A DNA stretch of 64,000 nt from Pyxidicoccus sp. MSG2 (GTDB lineage: Bacteria > Myxococcota > Myxococcia > Myxococcales > Myxococcaceae). The notes under the pieces were generated by a model. It searched no databases. It was not told the DNA's origin and saw only the letters and a program-made list of their open reading frames with translations. How positions within the stretch are numbered: position 1 is the stretch's first letter; every line of letters begins with the position of its first letter. The stretch covers positions 3,720,001 through 3,784,000 of the forward strand of contig NZ_JAPNKC010000001.1 of NCBI RefSeq assembly GCF_026626705.1, given 5' to 3'. The position numbers and the translations under genes are program-made. This document shows positions 44,029 through 56,500 of this stretch, piece by piece.

Positions 44029-44244
44029 ATGCGCTGGCCGGCCACGTGGGTCTGTTCGCTGTCTCTCGCCGTACTTGGGTGTCCCGAGGTGCACAAGCCG
44101 GGAGGCCTTGCCGACAAGGCCGCGCACAGGGATGCGCTGGAGAGCATTCCCGAGCGGTGCACGACAGAGGACCGACTGGAGTTTTGCGCTGGAGAGAAGA
44201 AGTTCAGCGAGGAGTGCCGCATCCGGTGCGGTGAGGCCGAATGA
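44029..44244 (+). CDS. Small Cys-containing lipoprotein
   Basis: The 71-residue protein has a lipobox (LSLAVLGC, Cys18) and a short mature part with four cysteines (ERCTTED, EFCAGEK, EECRIRC). The ATG at 44029 has GGAGGAG six bases upstream. Its stop overlaps the next start as ATGA, so both products are made together, perhaps as a complex. No family was recognised. It is divergent from the histidine kinase over 133 bp. Confidence 0.7.
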   Translation: MRWPATWVCSLSLAVLGCPEVHKPGGLADKAAHRDALESIPERCTTEDRLEFCAGEKKFSEECRIRCGEAE

Positions 44245-45125
44245 ACTGGCGCGCGACCGCTGGGGCCTTCGTCGGATTGCTCCTGCCGCTGCCCCTGGTG
44301 CTGCTCATGGGGAGCGTGCTCCGTCTGGGAATGCCCGAGCATGAGGTGGTCAATGGGCAACGGGTCAGCCCCATGCTCGCATCACAGGAACGCGCCCGAC
44401 GGCAGACCTATCATCGAGACTGCGCGCTGAGTTCCGAGTGTGAGTTCCCCCTTGGGTGCCTGCTGGATACCCGAGCCGGAGCCCAGTACTGCGCCGACAG
44501 CCAGTGCATGACGGATGCGCAATGCCAGGATGAGCAGGTCTGTCGAACCCTGACAACCTCGGGCAACGGCCCCTTGGTGCGCATGTGCGTCCCGCAGGGT
44601 CTCCGCGAGGAGGGCGAGAGGTGCGTCCCCATTGGTAGAGCGCTGGATGACGCATGCGGGCCCGGCCTTATCTGCGGTGGAGAGGATGGTTTCTGCGCAC
44701 GCCCCTGCAGCAAGGACGCCCCATCCTCCTGCCCCGAGAACTCTTTCTGCGCGGACACAGAGCTTCAGCCACTTTGCCTGCCGACATGCGAGAAGTCCGG
44801 GTGCCCCGAAGGCCAGGAGTGCATCCAGTACGAAGACGGGGCGTCGGCATGTGCCAGGGTCTACGGCACCAATTGCCAGCAGACTCCGTGTCCTGAAAAG
44901 CAGAAGTGCGAGCTGGACCACGAAACGAGTCACACGGCCACCGTGTGGATGCGGTGCGCGCAGTACTGCCGCAAGGACCCGACCTCCTGTCCTCCCGGCC
45001 TCATTTGCGACAACTGGGCCTGCCAGCCTCCCTGTGAGCCGAACGGCCCCAACAGCTGCGCTGCGGGCTACCGCTGCAAGAAGGCCCGTCCCACGCGGCC
45101 GTGGGTCTGCCTCCCGGACTGGTAA
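44241..45125 (+). CDS. Cys-rich membrane-anchored or secreted protein
   Basis: The 294-residue protein has an N-terminal hydrophobic helix (AFVGLLLPLPLVLLMGSVL, 9-27) that can be a signal anchor. The remainder holds more than 25 cysteines in recurring units such as DCALSSECEFPLGCLLD, GLICGGEDGFCARPCS, SCPENSFCADTELQPLCLP, SCPPGLICDNWACQPPC and SCAAGYRC. These resemble the Dickkopf-like or EGF-like Cys repeats common in myxobacterial surface proteins. It is coupled by ATGA overlap to the small lipoprotein before it. The function is unknown; adhesion or signalling on the surface is a guess. Confidence 0.78.
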   Translation: MNWRATAGAFVGLLLPLPLVLLMGSVLRLGMPEHEVVNGQRVSPMLASQERARRQTYHRDCALSSECEFPLGCLLDTRAGAQYCADSQCMTDAQCQDEQVCRTLTTSGNGPLVRMCVPQGLREEGERCVPIGRALDDACGPGLICGGEDGFCARPCSKDAPSSCPENSFCADTELQPLCLPTCEKSGCPEGQECIQYEDGASACARVYGTNCQQTPCPEKQKCELDHETSHTATVWMRCAQYCRKDPTSCPPGLICDNWACQPPCEPNGPNSCAAGYRCKKARPTRPWVCLPDW

Positions 45126-45193
45126 CTTGCGCGCCGCGCCCCTCCCGAGCATGACAGGGGCAGGCACCATCCCCGGAGCGGAGGAACAGTCCC

Positions 45194-46129
45194 ATGGCCT
45201 TGCGGTTCAAGAACCTCGACGGCAGCGGTCCCCAGTCCTTCGACCGCGTCCTCAAGTGGGCCGTTGGCGACAAGCTCACCGGCCGCCGCCGCAAGTCCCC
45301 GGACCGCGCGCCCGTCCCCCGAGTGGAGCCCGACCTCGCCCTGCTCCGCACACCCCCGGCGCCAGGTGACGGCGCCCGCCTCACCTGGCTCGGTCACGCG
45401 AGCTGGCTCGTGCAGCTCGACGGCCTCTCCCTCCTCGTCGACCCCGTGCTCCGCGACGCCATCAACGTCGTCATCCACCGCAACGTCCCGCCCGGCGTCC
45501 CCGTGGAAAAGCTGCCCCCCATCACCGCCAGCCTCGTCTCGCACAACCACTACGACCACCTGGACCTGCCCACGCTGAAGCAGGTCGGCGCCCCCATCGT
45601 CACCGGGCTCGGGCACACGCCCGTCTTCAAGGGCTCCAACCTGCCCGTCACCGAGCTGGACTGGTGGCAGTCCACGAAGCTGGGCCCCGTCAACGTGCAC
45701 TTCGTCCCCTCGCAGCACTGGAGCCGACGCGGCCTCAACGACGTCAACGACATGCTCTGGGGCGGCTTCGTCATCGAGGGCTCCAGCGCCCGCGTCTTCC
45801 ACTCCGGCGACACCGCCTACTTCGACGGCTTCAAGGAAATCGGCCGCCGCTTCCCCGGACTCGACGCCGCGCTGCTGCCCATTGGCGCGTATGACCCGGC
45901 CTGGTTCATGAGCCGCCAGCACATGAACCCCGAAGAGGCCGCGCAGGCCTTCGAGGACCTCGGCGCCACGCGCTTCCTCGCCATGCACTGGGGCACCTTC
46001 AAGCTCACCGACGAGCCGCTCGACGAGCCGCCCCGCCGCCTGGACACGGAGTGGACCCGCCGCGGCTGGCCGCGCGAGCGCGTCCACGTCCTCCCCGTGG
46101 GGGGCACCCTCACCGTGCGCAACGGTTGA
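45194..46129 (+). CDS. MBL-fold metal-dependent hydrolase (RomA/NAPE-PLD-like)
   Basis: The 311-residue protein has TWLGHASWLVQLDGLSLLVDP at 64-84 and the zinc motif HNHYDHLD at 117-124, then PSQHWSRR, FHSGDTAYF and HWGTF, which supply the remaining ligands. WLGHASW with GDTAYF and PSQHW is the pattern of the UlaG/RomA group that includes N-acylphosphatidylethanolamine phospholipase D. No signal peptide is present, so it is cytoplasmic or inner-face. A phospholipid or small ester substrate is inference. It precedes the carboxypeptidase gene by 31 bp and is probably cotranscribed. Confidence 0.88.
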   Translation: MALRFKNLDGSGPQSFDRVLKWAVGDKLTGRRRKSPDRAPVPRVEPDLALLRTPPAPGDGARLTWLGHASWLVQLDGLSLLVDPVLRDAINVVIHRNVPPGVPVEKLPPITASLVSHNHYDHLDLPTLKQVGAPIVTGLGHTPVFKGSNLPVTELDWWQSTKLGPVNVHFVPSQHWSRRGLNDVNDMLWGGFVIEGSSARVFHSGDTAYFDGFKEIGRRFPGLDAALLPIGAYDPAWFMSRQHMNPEEAAQAFEDLGATRFLAMHWGTFKLTDEPLDEPPRRLDTEWTRRGWPRERVHVLPVGGTLTVRNG

Positions 46130-46160
46130 AACCCACCGGGGCCTGTGCTGTGGGGAGGAC

Positions 46161-47921
46161 ATGCTCCTGCCCACCCTCGTCGCCCTGGCCCTCGCCCAGG
46201 CCCCACCGCCTCTCACCACCGTCTCCGAGCAGAGCGGCTGGACGCGCACCGGCCGCTACTCCGAGGTGGAGTCCCTCTGCCGCGCCTTCCCCAAGGCCTT
46301 CCCCGGCAAGGCCCGCTGCGACACGCTCGGCACCACGCCGGAGGGCCGGCCGATGCTCGCGCTCGTCGCCAGCGCGGATGGCACCCTCACCCCCGCCGCC
46401 GCCGTGAAGAAGGGCCGCCCCGTCGTCTTCTTCCAGGGCGGCATCCACGCGGGTGAAATCGACGGCAAGGACGCCGGCTTCTGGCTGCTGAGGGACATGC
46501 TCAACGGCACCGCGCTGCCCGGCGTGCTCAAGGGCGTCACCGCCGTCTTCGTCCCCGTCTTCAACGTGGACGGGCACGAGCGCTTCGGGAAGAACAACCG
46601 CCCCAACCAGGTGGGCCCCGAGGAGATGGGCTGGCGCGTCACCGCGCAGAACCTCAACCTCAACCGCGACTACGTGAAGGCGGACGCGCCGGAGATGGTG
46701 GCGCTCCTGAAGTACCTGCACGCGTGGGACCCGCTCGTCTACGCGGACCTGCACGTCACCGACGGCGCCCAGTTCGAGCCCGACGTGTCCGTGGGCCTGG
46801 AGCCGCAGAAGTCCGGCCCGGCGGCCCTGCGCGAGCTCGGCGTGAAGCTGCGCCAGGAGCTCTTCACGGAGATGGAGTCCCAGGGCCACCAGCCCCTGGA
46901 GTTCTACCCGTCCTTCCGCGAGGACGATGACCCGGCCTCCGGCTTCGCCTACGGCGTGGCCCCGCCCCGCTTCAGCCACGTCTACTGGTCCATCCATCAC
47001 CGCTTCGGCGTGCTGGTGGAGACGCACTCGTGGAAGCCGTACGCGGAGCGCGTGAAGGCCACGCGCGACGCGGTGGCGGGCCTGCTGCGCCTGGTGGCCC
47101 GGGACGGCGCGGTGCTGCGCGCGGCCGCGAAGGCGGCGGACACGGAGGCGGAATCCGGCAAGGTGCGCGAGGTGGTACTCGCCTGGCAGAACACGGAGAA
47201 GAACCACTCCATCGCCTTCCGGGGCTACGCGTACGAGCGCGCCCCGTCCGAGGTGTCCGGCCAGACGTGGATTCGCTACGACGTCACGAAGCCGCAGGTG
47301 TGGAACGTGCCGTACTTCGACGAAATCCGCCCGGCCCTCACCGCGTCGCTGCCCTCGGGCGGCTACCTGGTGCCGCCCGCCCACGCGGCGATGGTGGCGC
47401 AGAAGCTCACCGCCCACGGCCTGCGCTTCCAGCGCCTCACGCGCGAGGTGCCCTCCACCGAGGCGGAAGCCTTCCGCGCCACCGACGTGAAGTGGGGCGC
47501 CCAATCCGTGGAGGGCCACCAGACGCTCACCGTAAAGGGCGCCTGGGAAAAGGGCACGCACGCGCTGCCCGTGGGCACGCTGTACGTCCCGGTGGCGCAG
47601 CCGGGCATCCAGATGGTGGCCCACCTGCTGGAGCCCACGGCGCCGGACTCGCTGCTGTCGTGGGGCTTCTTCAGCTCCCACTTCGAGCAGAAGGAATACA
47701 TCGAGGACTACGTGCTCGAGCCGTTCGCCCGTGAGCTGCTGAAGGACCCGGCGGTGAAGGCCGAGTGGGACGCGAAGCTGAAGGACGCAGCCTTCGCGAA
47801 GGACCCGCGCGCCCGCCTGCGCTTCTTCTACGAGCGCCACCCCGCCCGCGACGTCCAGCTGCGTGTCTACCCCATCCTGCGCACGCAGGCGGCCCCCGCC
47901 GGGCTGGCGGCCGCGAAGTAG
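46161..47921 (+). CDS. M14-family zinc carboxypeptidase
   Basis: The 586-residue protein has a short signal peptide (LLPTLVALALAQAPPP). The M14 core shows the zinc pair His96-x-x-Glu99 in GGIHAGEIDGKD, substrate-binding NLNRDYVKAD near 175, the third zinc ligand in ADLHVTDG near 196 and the catalytic Glu in VLVETHSW near 281. A C-terminal region of about 250 residues extends well beyond the catalytic domain and has no recognised fold. It should remove C-terminal residues from peptides in the periplasm or outside. The ATG at 46161 is the only one giving a signal. Strong terminators follow. Confidence 0.9.
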   Translation: MLLPTLVALALAQAPPPLTTVSEQSGWTRTGRYSEVESLCRAFPKAFPGKARCDTLGTTPEGRPMLALVASADGTLTPAAAVKKGRPVVFFQGGIHAGEIDGKDAGFWLLRDMLNGTALPGVLKGVTAVFVPVFNVDGHERFGKNNRPNQVGPEEMGWRVTAQNLNLNRDYVKADAPEMVALLKYLHAWDPLVYADLHVTDGAQFEPDVSVGLEPQKSGPAALRELGVKLRQELFTEMESQGHQPLEFYPSFREDDDPASGFAYGVAPPRFSHVYWSIHHRFGVLVETHSWKPYAERVKATRDAVAGLLRLVARDGAVLRAAAKAADTEAESGKVREVVLAWQNTEKNHSIAFRGYAYERAPSEVSGQTWIRYDVTKPQVWNVPYFDEIRPALTASLPSGGYLVPPAHAAMVAQKLTAHGLRFQRLTREVPSTEAEAFRATDVKWGAQSVEGHQTLTVKGAWEKGTHALPVGTLYVPVAQPGIQMVAHLLEPTAPDSLLSWGFFSSHFEQKEYIEDYVLEPFARELLKDPAVKAEWDAKLKDAAFAKDPRARLRFFYERHPARDVQLRVYPILRTQAAPAGLAAAK

Positions 47922-47968
47922 CGCACCCGGGCGCCTCGACGCGCCGACGCCCGCGGGCGCCCAAACGC

Positions 47969-48007
47969 GGACGCCCCGCGAGCCGAGGGGCTCACGGGGC
48001 GTCCTTT
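47969..48007 (+). terminator. Intrinsic terminator after the M14 gene
   Basis: GGACGCCCCG (47969-47978) pairs with CGGGGCGTCC (47995-48004), and GAGCC (47980-47984) with GGCTC (47989-47993) inside, with loop GAGG; TTTC follows. The stem has fifteen pairs. Confidence 0.85.
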
Positions 48008-48022
48008 CACTTCAGGCTCCAA

Positions 48023-48051
48023 CCGGGCCCCTCAGGTGACGAGGGGCCCGG
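48023..48051. terminator. Second stem-loop between convergent genes
   Basis: CCGGGCCCCTC (48023-48033) and GAGGGGCCCGG (48041-48051) form a perfect eleven-pair stem with loop AGGTGAC. It is symmetric and lies 14 bp past the end of the CglD-like gene on the minus strand, so it can serve that message; no T-run is present. Confidence 0.7.
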
Positions 48052-48065
48052 AGTGACGGGCCACC

Positions 48066-51425
<3,360 letters not shown>

Positions 51426-51592
51426 CGTCTTTGACTCCAGTGGCTTCGACTCCAAGGGGGGAGCTGGGTCGAAGCCGACATCGATTTTAGAGGCCCATTC
51501 GCGTCCTGCCAGAGTGTATTCCCTTTAGGGCAAGAGAGGGTCGGCGCCCGGTCGCTTCCCATGCAGCCACATGAGCAGATTGTGGCAGAACT

Positions 51593-52552
51593 GTGAGCGG
51601 ATCAGGGTTCGCGGAGTGGGAGGGCTCGGCTATCGTCGCGGCCGTGCCCGTCTTCGGTCTTGCGGCATTGTGGAATGGCTCGGCCCTGCCGGAGCGTGTC
51701 GCGGCCTGGGTGGAGGGGCTGGGCACGCTGCTGTCCACGGCCCAATCCCTGCAACTCGTGGTGTCGCTGCGCGCGGAGGAAGCGGGCCTCGAGCTGAAGG
51801 TGGAGGCGCCCGGCTACCCGCGCGCCGCGGTGGAGAAGCTGGCCGAGGAGGCGAAGCGCAGCCGCGGCACCTTCGTGGAGCTGTGGCGCATGCCGAAGGC
51901 CGAGCGCGATGCCTTCCGCACCGCCACCTTCGGCGGAGGCACTCCCTACCCGGGCGAGGAGCGCGCCGCCGCCGCGCGCGCCCTGCAGCAGCACGTGAGC
52001 AAGCTGGCCGCGAGCGGCGAGCGACCGTCCGTCCCGCCCGCAAACCCCATGGACGCGCCCCGGCCCGTGCAGGCGCCCCGGCCCGGCCCGGAGGCCCCGC
52101 CCGCGCGTGCCGCCGCGAGTTTGCCAGAGGGCGGCGCCGCGACAGCCGCCGCGAGCATGCCGGAGCCCTCTGCCCCGCAGCCCCGGGCCATTGCCCCCTC
52201 GCACCGGGTGCCCACCGCGCCCCGGGACAGCCCGCAGCGGCGCGGGCGGCGCTTCGCGGTGAAGCTGGAGCTGGAGTTCCGCACCGAGCTGGACTTCGTG
52301 CGCGAGCACGCGCTCAACATCTCCAACGGCGGCCTCTTCGTGCGCACCGCGCACCGGCCGCAGCCCGACAGCGTCGTCACCGTGGACGTGAAGCTGCCCA
52401 ACGGGAACCGGCTGCAGGGCGACGCGGTGGTGGTGCACGTGGTGGATGACCCGTACACCGGTGGCGTGGGGCTCGCGTTCCTCAACGACGACGCCACCTT
52501 CTCCCAGACGCTGGACGAGTACCTGGCGAGCCTGGTCGGCGGCACGGGCTGA
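51593..52552 (+). CDS. PilZ-domain protein (c-di-GMP effector type)
   Basis: The frame gives 319 residues. The first 110 are a compact alpha/beta region of unknown fold, followed by a Pro/Ala-rich linker (about 135-220) and a C-terminal PilZ domain: RRGRRFAVKLELEFR (RxxxR region) and NISNGGLFVRT (the [DN]xSxxG motif), then DVKLPNGNRLQGDAVVVHVV. Such domains bind cyclic di-GMP. The start is uncertain: GTG 51593 is the longest reading without a clear ribosome site; GTG 51644 is possible. The kinase gene starts two bases after its stop, so they are coupled. It is divergent from cglD across 167 bp. Confidence 0.85.
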   Translation: MSGSGFAEWEGSAIVAAVPVFGLAALWNGSALPERVAAWVEGLGTLLSTAQSLQLVVSLRAEEAGLELKVEAPGYPRAAVEKLAEEAKRSRGTFVELWRMPKAERDAFRTATFGGGTPYPGEERAAAARALQQHVSKLAASGERPSVPPANPMDAPRPVQAPRPGPEAPPARAAASLPEGGAATAAASMPEPSAPQPRAIAPSHRVPTAPRDSPQRRGRRFAVKLELEFRTELDFVREHALNISNGGLFVRTAHRPQPDSVVTVDVKLPNGNRLQGDAVVVHVVDDPYTGGVGLAFLNDDATFSQTLDEYLASLVGGTG

Positions 52553-52554
52553 CG

Positions 52555-53484
52555 ATGGACGGCACGTCGGAGACCTGGCCGCGAGACTGTGGCCGCTTCG
52601 AGCTGCTGTCGCGCCTGGGGCGCGGGGGCATGGCGGAGGTGTTCCTCGCACGGATGCGGCAGGGGCCCCGGGCCGGAGAGCGGGTGGCCATCAAGCGGGT
52701 GCGCCCCGAGCGCGCGCGCGACGCCGAGGCCCGCGAGCAGCTCCTCCACGAGGCGGAGCTGGCGCGGTGTTTGAATCATCCGCACATCGTCGGCTTCGTG
52801 GAGTACGGCGAGCTGCCGGATGGCGGCTACCTGGCGATGGAGCTGGTGGAGGGGCCCGACCTGGGCCGCGTGCTGGCCCAGTGCCGGCGCCGCCGGATTC
52901 AACTGCCCATCGACATCTCCGTGCACATCGTCCGGCAGGTGCTGGAGGCGCTCGCGCATGCGCACCATGCCACCAGCACCACGGGGCGGCCGCTGGGCGT
53001 GGTGCACTGTGACGTGTCCCCGCACAACGTGCTGCTGTCGCGCACGGGCGAGGTGAAGCTGGCGGACTTCGGCGTGGCCCGCTCGCGCGCGGGCCTGGCG
53101 CTGGATGCGCGGCGCCTGGGCAAGCAGCACTACCGCTCGCCGGAGCTGATTGCGGGCGATGTGTCCGTGGCGGTGGACCTGTGGGCGGCGGCGGTGCTGC
53201 TGTACGAATTGCTGTCGCTGGAGTCCCCCTTCCCCTCGGGGCCCGGTGACGAGGTGGAGTCCTCCATCCGCGGAGGCCGGGTGACGCCCATCCGCCAGCT
53301 GGTGCCGGGGGTGTCCGACGCGCTGGCGCTGGTGCTGGACCGCGCGCTGGCACCCCACCCCACGCAGCGCTTCAAGTCCGCGGAGCAGTTCGCCCGGGCG
53401 CTCGCGCCGCTGTGCGATGACCGCGTGGCCACCCCGCTGGCGGTGGCCGCCGTGGTGCGCGGGTTGATGGGCACGGAAGCCTGA
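52555..53484 (+). CDS. Ser/Thr protein kinase with variant HCDVSPHN loop
   Basis: The 309-residue soluble protein is almost entirely a Hanks-type kinase domain: glycine loop LGRGGMAEVF at 21-30, Lys47 in VAIKRV, Glu in the C-helix, catalytic loop HCDVSPHN at 151-158 and DFG at 171-173. The loop has Cys for Arg and Ser for the usual Lys (HRDxK); a Ser in this place is frequent in myxobacterial kinases, so activity is still possible. There is no membrane helix or sensor domain; its partner PilZ protein, translated two bases upstream, may supply the signal. The C-terminal 30 residues form a helix. Confidence 0.9.
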   Translation: MDGTSETWPRDCGRFELLSRLGRGGMAEVFLARMRQGPRAGERVAIKRVRPERARDAEAREQLLHEAELARCLNHPHIVGFVEYGELPDGGYLAMELVEGPDLGRVLAQCRRRRIQLPIDISVHIVRQVLEALAHAHHATSTTGRPLGVVHCDVSPHNVLLSRTGEVKLADFGVARSRAGLALDARRLGKQHYRSPELIAGDVSVAVDLWAAAVLLYELLSLESPFPSGPGDEVESSIRGGRVTPIRQLVPGVSDALALVLDRALAPHPTQRFKSAEQFARALAPLCDDRVATPLAVAAVVRGLMGTEA

Positions 53485-53505
53485 GGCGACAGGCCCCGCG
53501 CCTCA
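53482..53505. terminator. Hairpin formed by two convergent stop codons
   Basis: TGAGGCG (53482-53488) and CGCCTCA (53499-53505) are perfect inverted repeats with a ten-base loop. The outer TGA on each strand is the stop codon of the kinase (plus) and of sbcC (minus). The genes are only 18 bp apart, so this is probably a shared bidirectional terminator or mRNA-end structure. Confidence 0.5.
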
Positions 53506-56500
53506 CGCCACCTGCTGTCCCACCGCGGGCGGCACCATGCCCGGGTCTCCCTCCACCACCAGCCGGCTGCGGCCTCCGCCCTGCTTCACCACGCGCACCT
53601 GGACGCCGATGCGCTCGGCCAGCCCGCTGACGTGGGAGATGATGCCCACCTGCCGCCCCGTGGCCTGGAGCGCATCCAGCGTGGCCAGGGCCACCTCCAG
53701 CGTCTCCGGGTCCAGCGTGCCGAAGCCCTCGTCGATGAAGAGGGTCTCCACCTGCGTCGTCTCGGACGACAGCGAGGCGAGCCCCAGCGCGAGCGCCAGC
53801 GACACGAGGAAGCTCTCTCCGCCGGAGAGGCTGGCCACGCTGCGCACCTCGTCGCCCATGTCCCCGTCCACCACCTGCAGGTCCAAATCGTGCCCCGGCA
53901 CGCGCATCAGCCGGTAGCGCCGCGCCAGCTCCCTCAAGTGGGCGTTGGCGTGCAACAGCAGCGCGTCCAGCGTGAGGCTCTGGGCGAACACCTTGAAGCG
54001 CTTGCCGTCATGCGAGCCGATGAGCTCCCCCAGCGCCTTCCAGACCTCCGTCTCGCGCTGGCGCTCCTCCAGGGCCGCGGCCTCCGTGCCGTGCCGTGCC
54101 CGGGCCGCGTCGTCGGACTCCAGGCGGGCGCGCAGCGTGGCCTCGGCGCGGCGGCGGGCCTCCACGTCGGCGCGCAGCCGCTCGCGGGCGGGGAGCGCCT
54201 CGGCCTCGGACAGGGACGGTGGGCCGGACTCCTCGTGCCGCGTGCGCCGCTCCCGCCGCTCGGCCAGCACCGCGCGCGCCTGGGCGAGCGTCTCGCGCAG
54301 CGCCGACAGGGCGCGCGCCTCCGCCTCACACCACGCGGCGTCGTGGGCCAGGAGCGCCTTCACCGCGTCCAGGGTGGTGCCACGGGCGGAGAGCTGTTCC
54401 GCCAGCGCGGCGCGGGCGGACTCCCTCGCCTCGACGGCCTCGGTGCGCGCGCGCACGGCGTCCTCGGCGCGGGCGGTGGCCACGCGCTCCGCCTGCTTCG
54501 CGGCCTCCGCGGCCTCGCGGGCGCGCTCGAAGGACTCCACCGCGGCGTCCAGCCGGGCGCGCAGCTCCGCGCGCACGTCCTCGGTGGAGCGTCCGTGCAG
54601 CAGCGCGGCGCGGGCCCGGGCCACCTCGCTCCGCTCCTCCTCCTTGAGCGCGGCGAGCTTCGCGTGCTCCTCGGCGTGCTGGGTGCTGACGTCCACGAGT
54701 CCCTGGGCGCGAGCGCGGTGCTTCTGCTCCTCGGCCTCGCGGGCCTCCGCCTTCAGCCGGGCCTCTTCCTTCGTCTTCCACAGGGCCACGCGCTTCGCAC
54801 AGTTGCCCCGGAAGGTGGCCGGGTCCGCCTCCAGCTTCGCCTCCCAGCCCTCGTCCTGGGAGAAGACGGGCGCCACGTCCGCGAGCACCTGCCGGCGGAG
54901 GGCCTCCGCCGCCTCCACGCGGGCCAGCACCTCGTTGAGCGTGCCCTCCGCCCGGGTGAGGGACTCCTCGGCGCGTCGGAGCATCTCCGCCGCCGCCTCG
55001 CGCCGCGTGCGCTGCGTCTCCAGCGCGGCCCGGGCCTCGCGTGCCGCGCGGGCGAGTCCCTCCGCGGCCTCTTCCTCGGCCTTGAGCGCGGCGAGCCGCT
55101 CCTGCACCTCGGCGCGCGCCGCTCGCAGCCAGGCGCCCGCTTCGGTGGTCTCACCCGCCTCGGGAGCCAGGGACGCGTCATGCGCCGCGCCCTGCCCTGC
55201 CCCCGCCACCGAGCGCAGCCACTTCCCGCGCGCCCCGCCCCACGCCGCGCGGTGCTCCGCGCACCGGGCCGCGGCCGTCTCGCGGCGAGCCTCCGCCTGG
55301 CCCGCGCGAGCACGGGCCGCCGCGCCCTTCGCGCTGGCCTCCATCTCGGTGCGACTGGCCTCGGCCCGCTCCGTCTCCAGCGTCTCCACGCGCGCCGTGG
55401 ACTCCGCCACCAACCCGTCCAGCGCGGACACCTCGCGGGCATACGGATGCTCGGTGGCGCCGCACAGCGGGCACGCCTCGCCCTCGCGCAGCAGGGTGCG
55501 GTGGGACGCATAGCTCTGCGTCGCCTGCGCCATCGACAGGGCCCGCCGCGCCTCCTTCAGCGCGGCCTCGCGCTCCGCACGCCGCGCCGCCGCCTCCCGA
55601 GCCACCCCCTCCGCGGCCTCCGCCTCCGCCTTCGCCTTCGTGGCCTCGCCCTCGGCGGCGCGCTCCTCCGCTCCGTCAGACGTCAGCCCCTCCCGCGCCA
55701 CCTCCAGCGCCCGCAGCACGTCCTGCCGCGCCAGCAGTGTCTCGCGCAGCGCACGCCGTGCCGCGCCCGCCTCTCCACCCTCCGCGGCCTCCGCGTGTGT
55801 GGCCGCCGCCTGCGCCATCTCCTCCGCCTCGGCGACCGCTGCCTTCTCCTCCCGCCGCAGCGTCACGTCACCGCGCAGCCGGTCCACGTCACCGCGCAGC
55901 CGCCCGGCCTCCTCGCGCGCCTTCCGCCCCTCGCCCAGCGCCGTCTCGTAGCGCTCCAGCTCGCGCTGCCACCGGGGCCACTCGCCCGCCAGGGCCACCC
56001 AGTGCGCCTTCTCCGTCAGCCACCTGCGCGCGCCCTCGCCTTCCGTGCGCGCCGCCGCCTCACGGGCCAGCACCGACTCCAATTCCGCCTTCGCCGTCCC
56101 CGCCGCCCCCCGCGAAGTCTCCGCGCGCCCGCGCGCCTCCTCCGCCTCCCGCGCCACCACGGCCAGCCGGGCATCCAGCGCCGCCGCCGCCTCCAGCGCG
56201 GGCCTCGCCGCCACCTCCGCGTCCTGCGCCCCCGTCCTCGCCCGCTCCGCGTCCCGCAGCACGACCTTCCGGGCCGCCGACTCCGCTAGCGCCTTCTGGG
56301 CCTCCGAGGCCCGAGCCCCCTGCGCGGCCTCCGCCTCCGTCCACCGCCGCTCCGCGCCCTCCGCCGCCGCCACCGTGCCGCGGAAGGACTCCGCCGCGCG
56401 CACCTCTTCCAGCCGTGCCGCCCGGGGTGCCGCCTCCTCCAGCGCCTGCGCGGCCTCCGCCGCCTTCGTCTCCGCCGACAGCTCCGCCCCCAGCAGCCCC

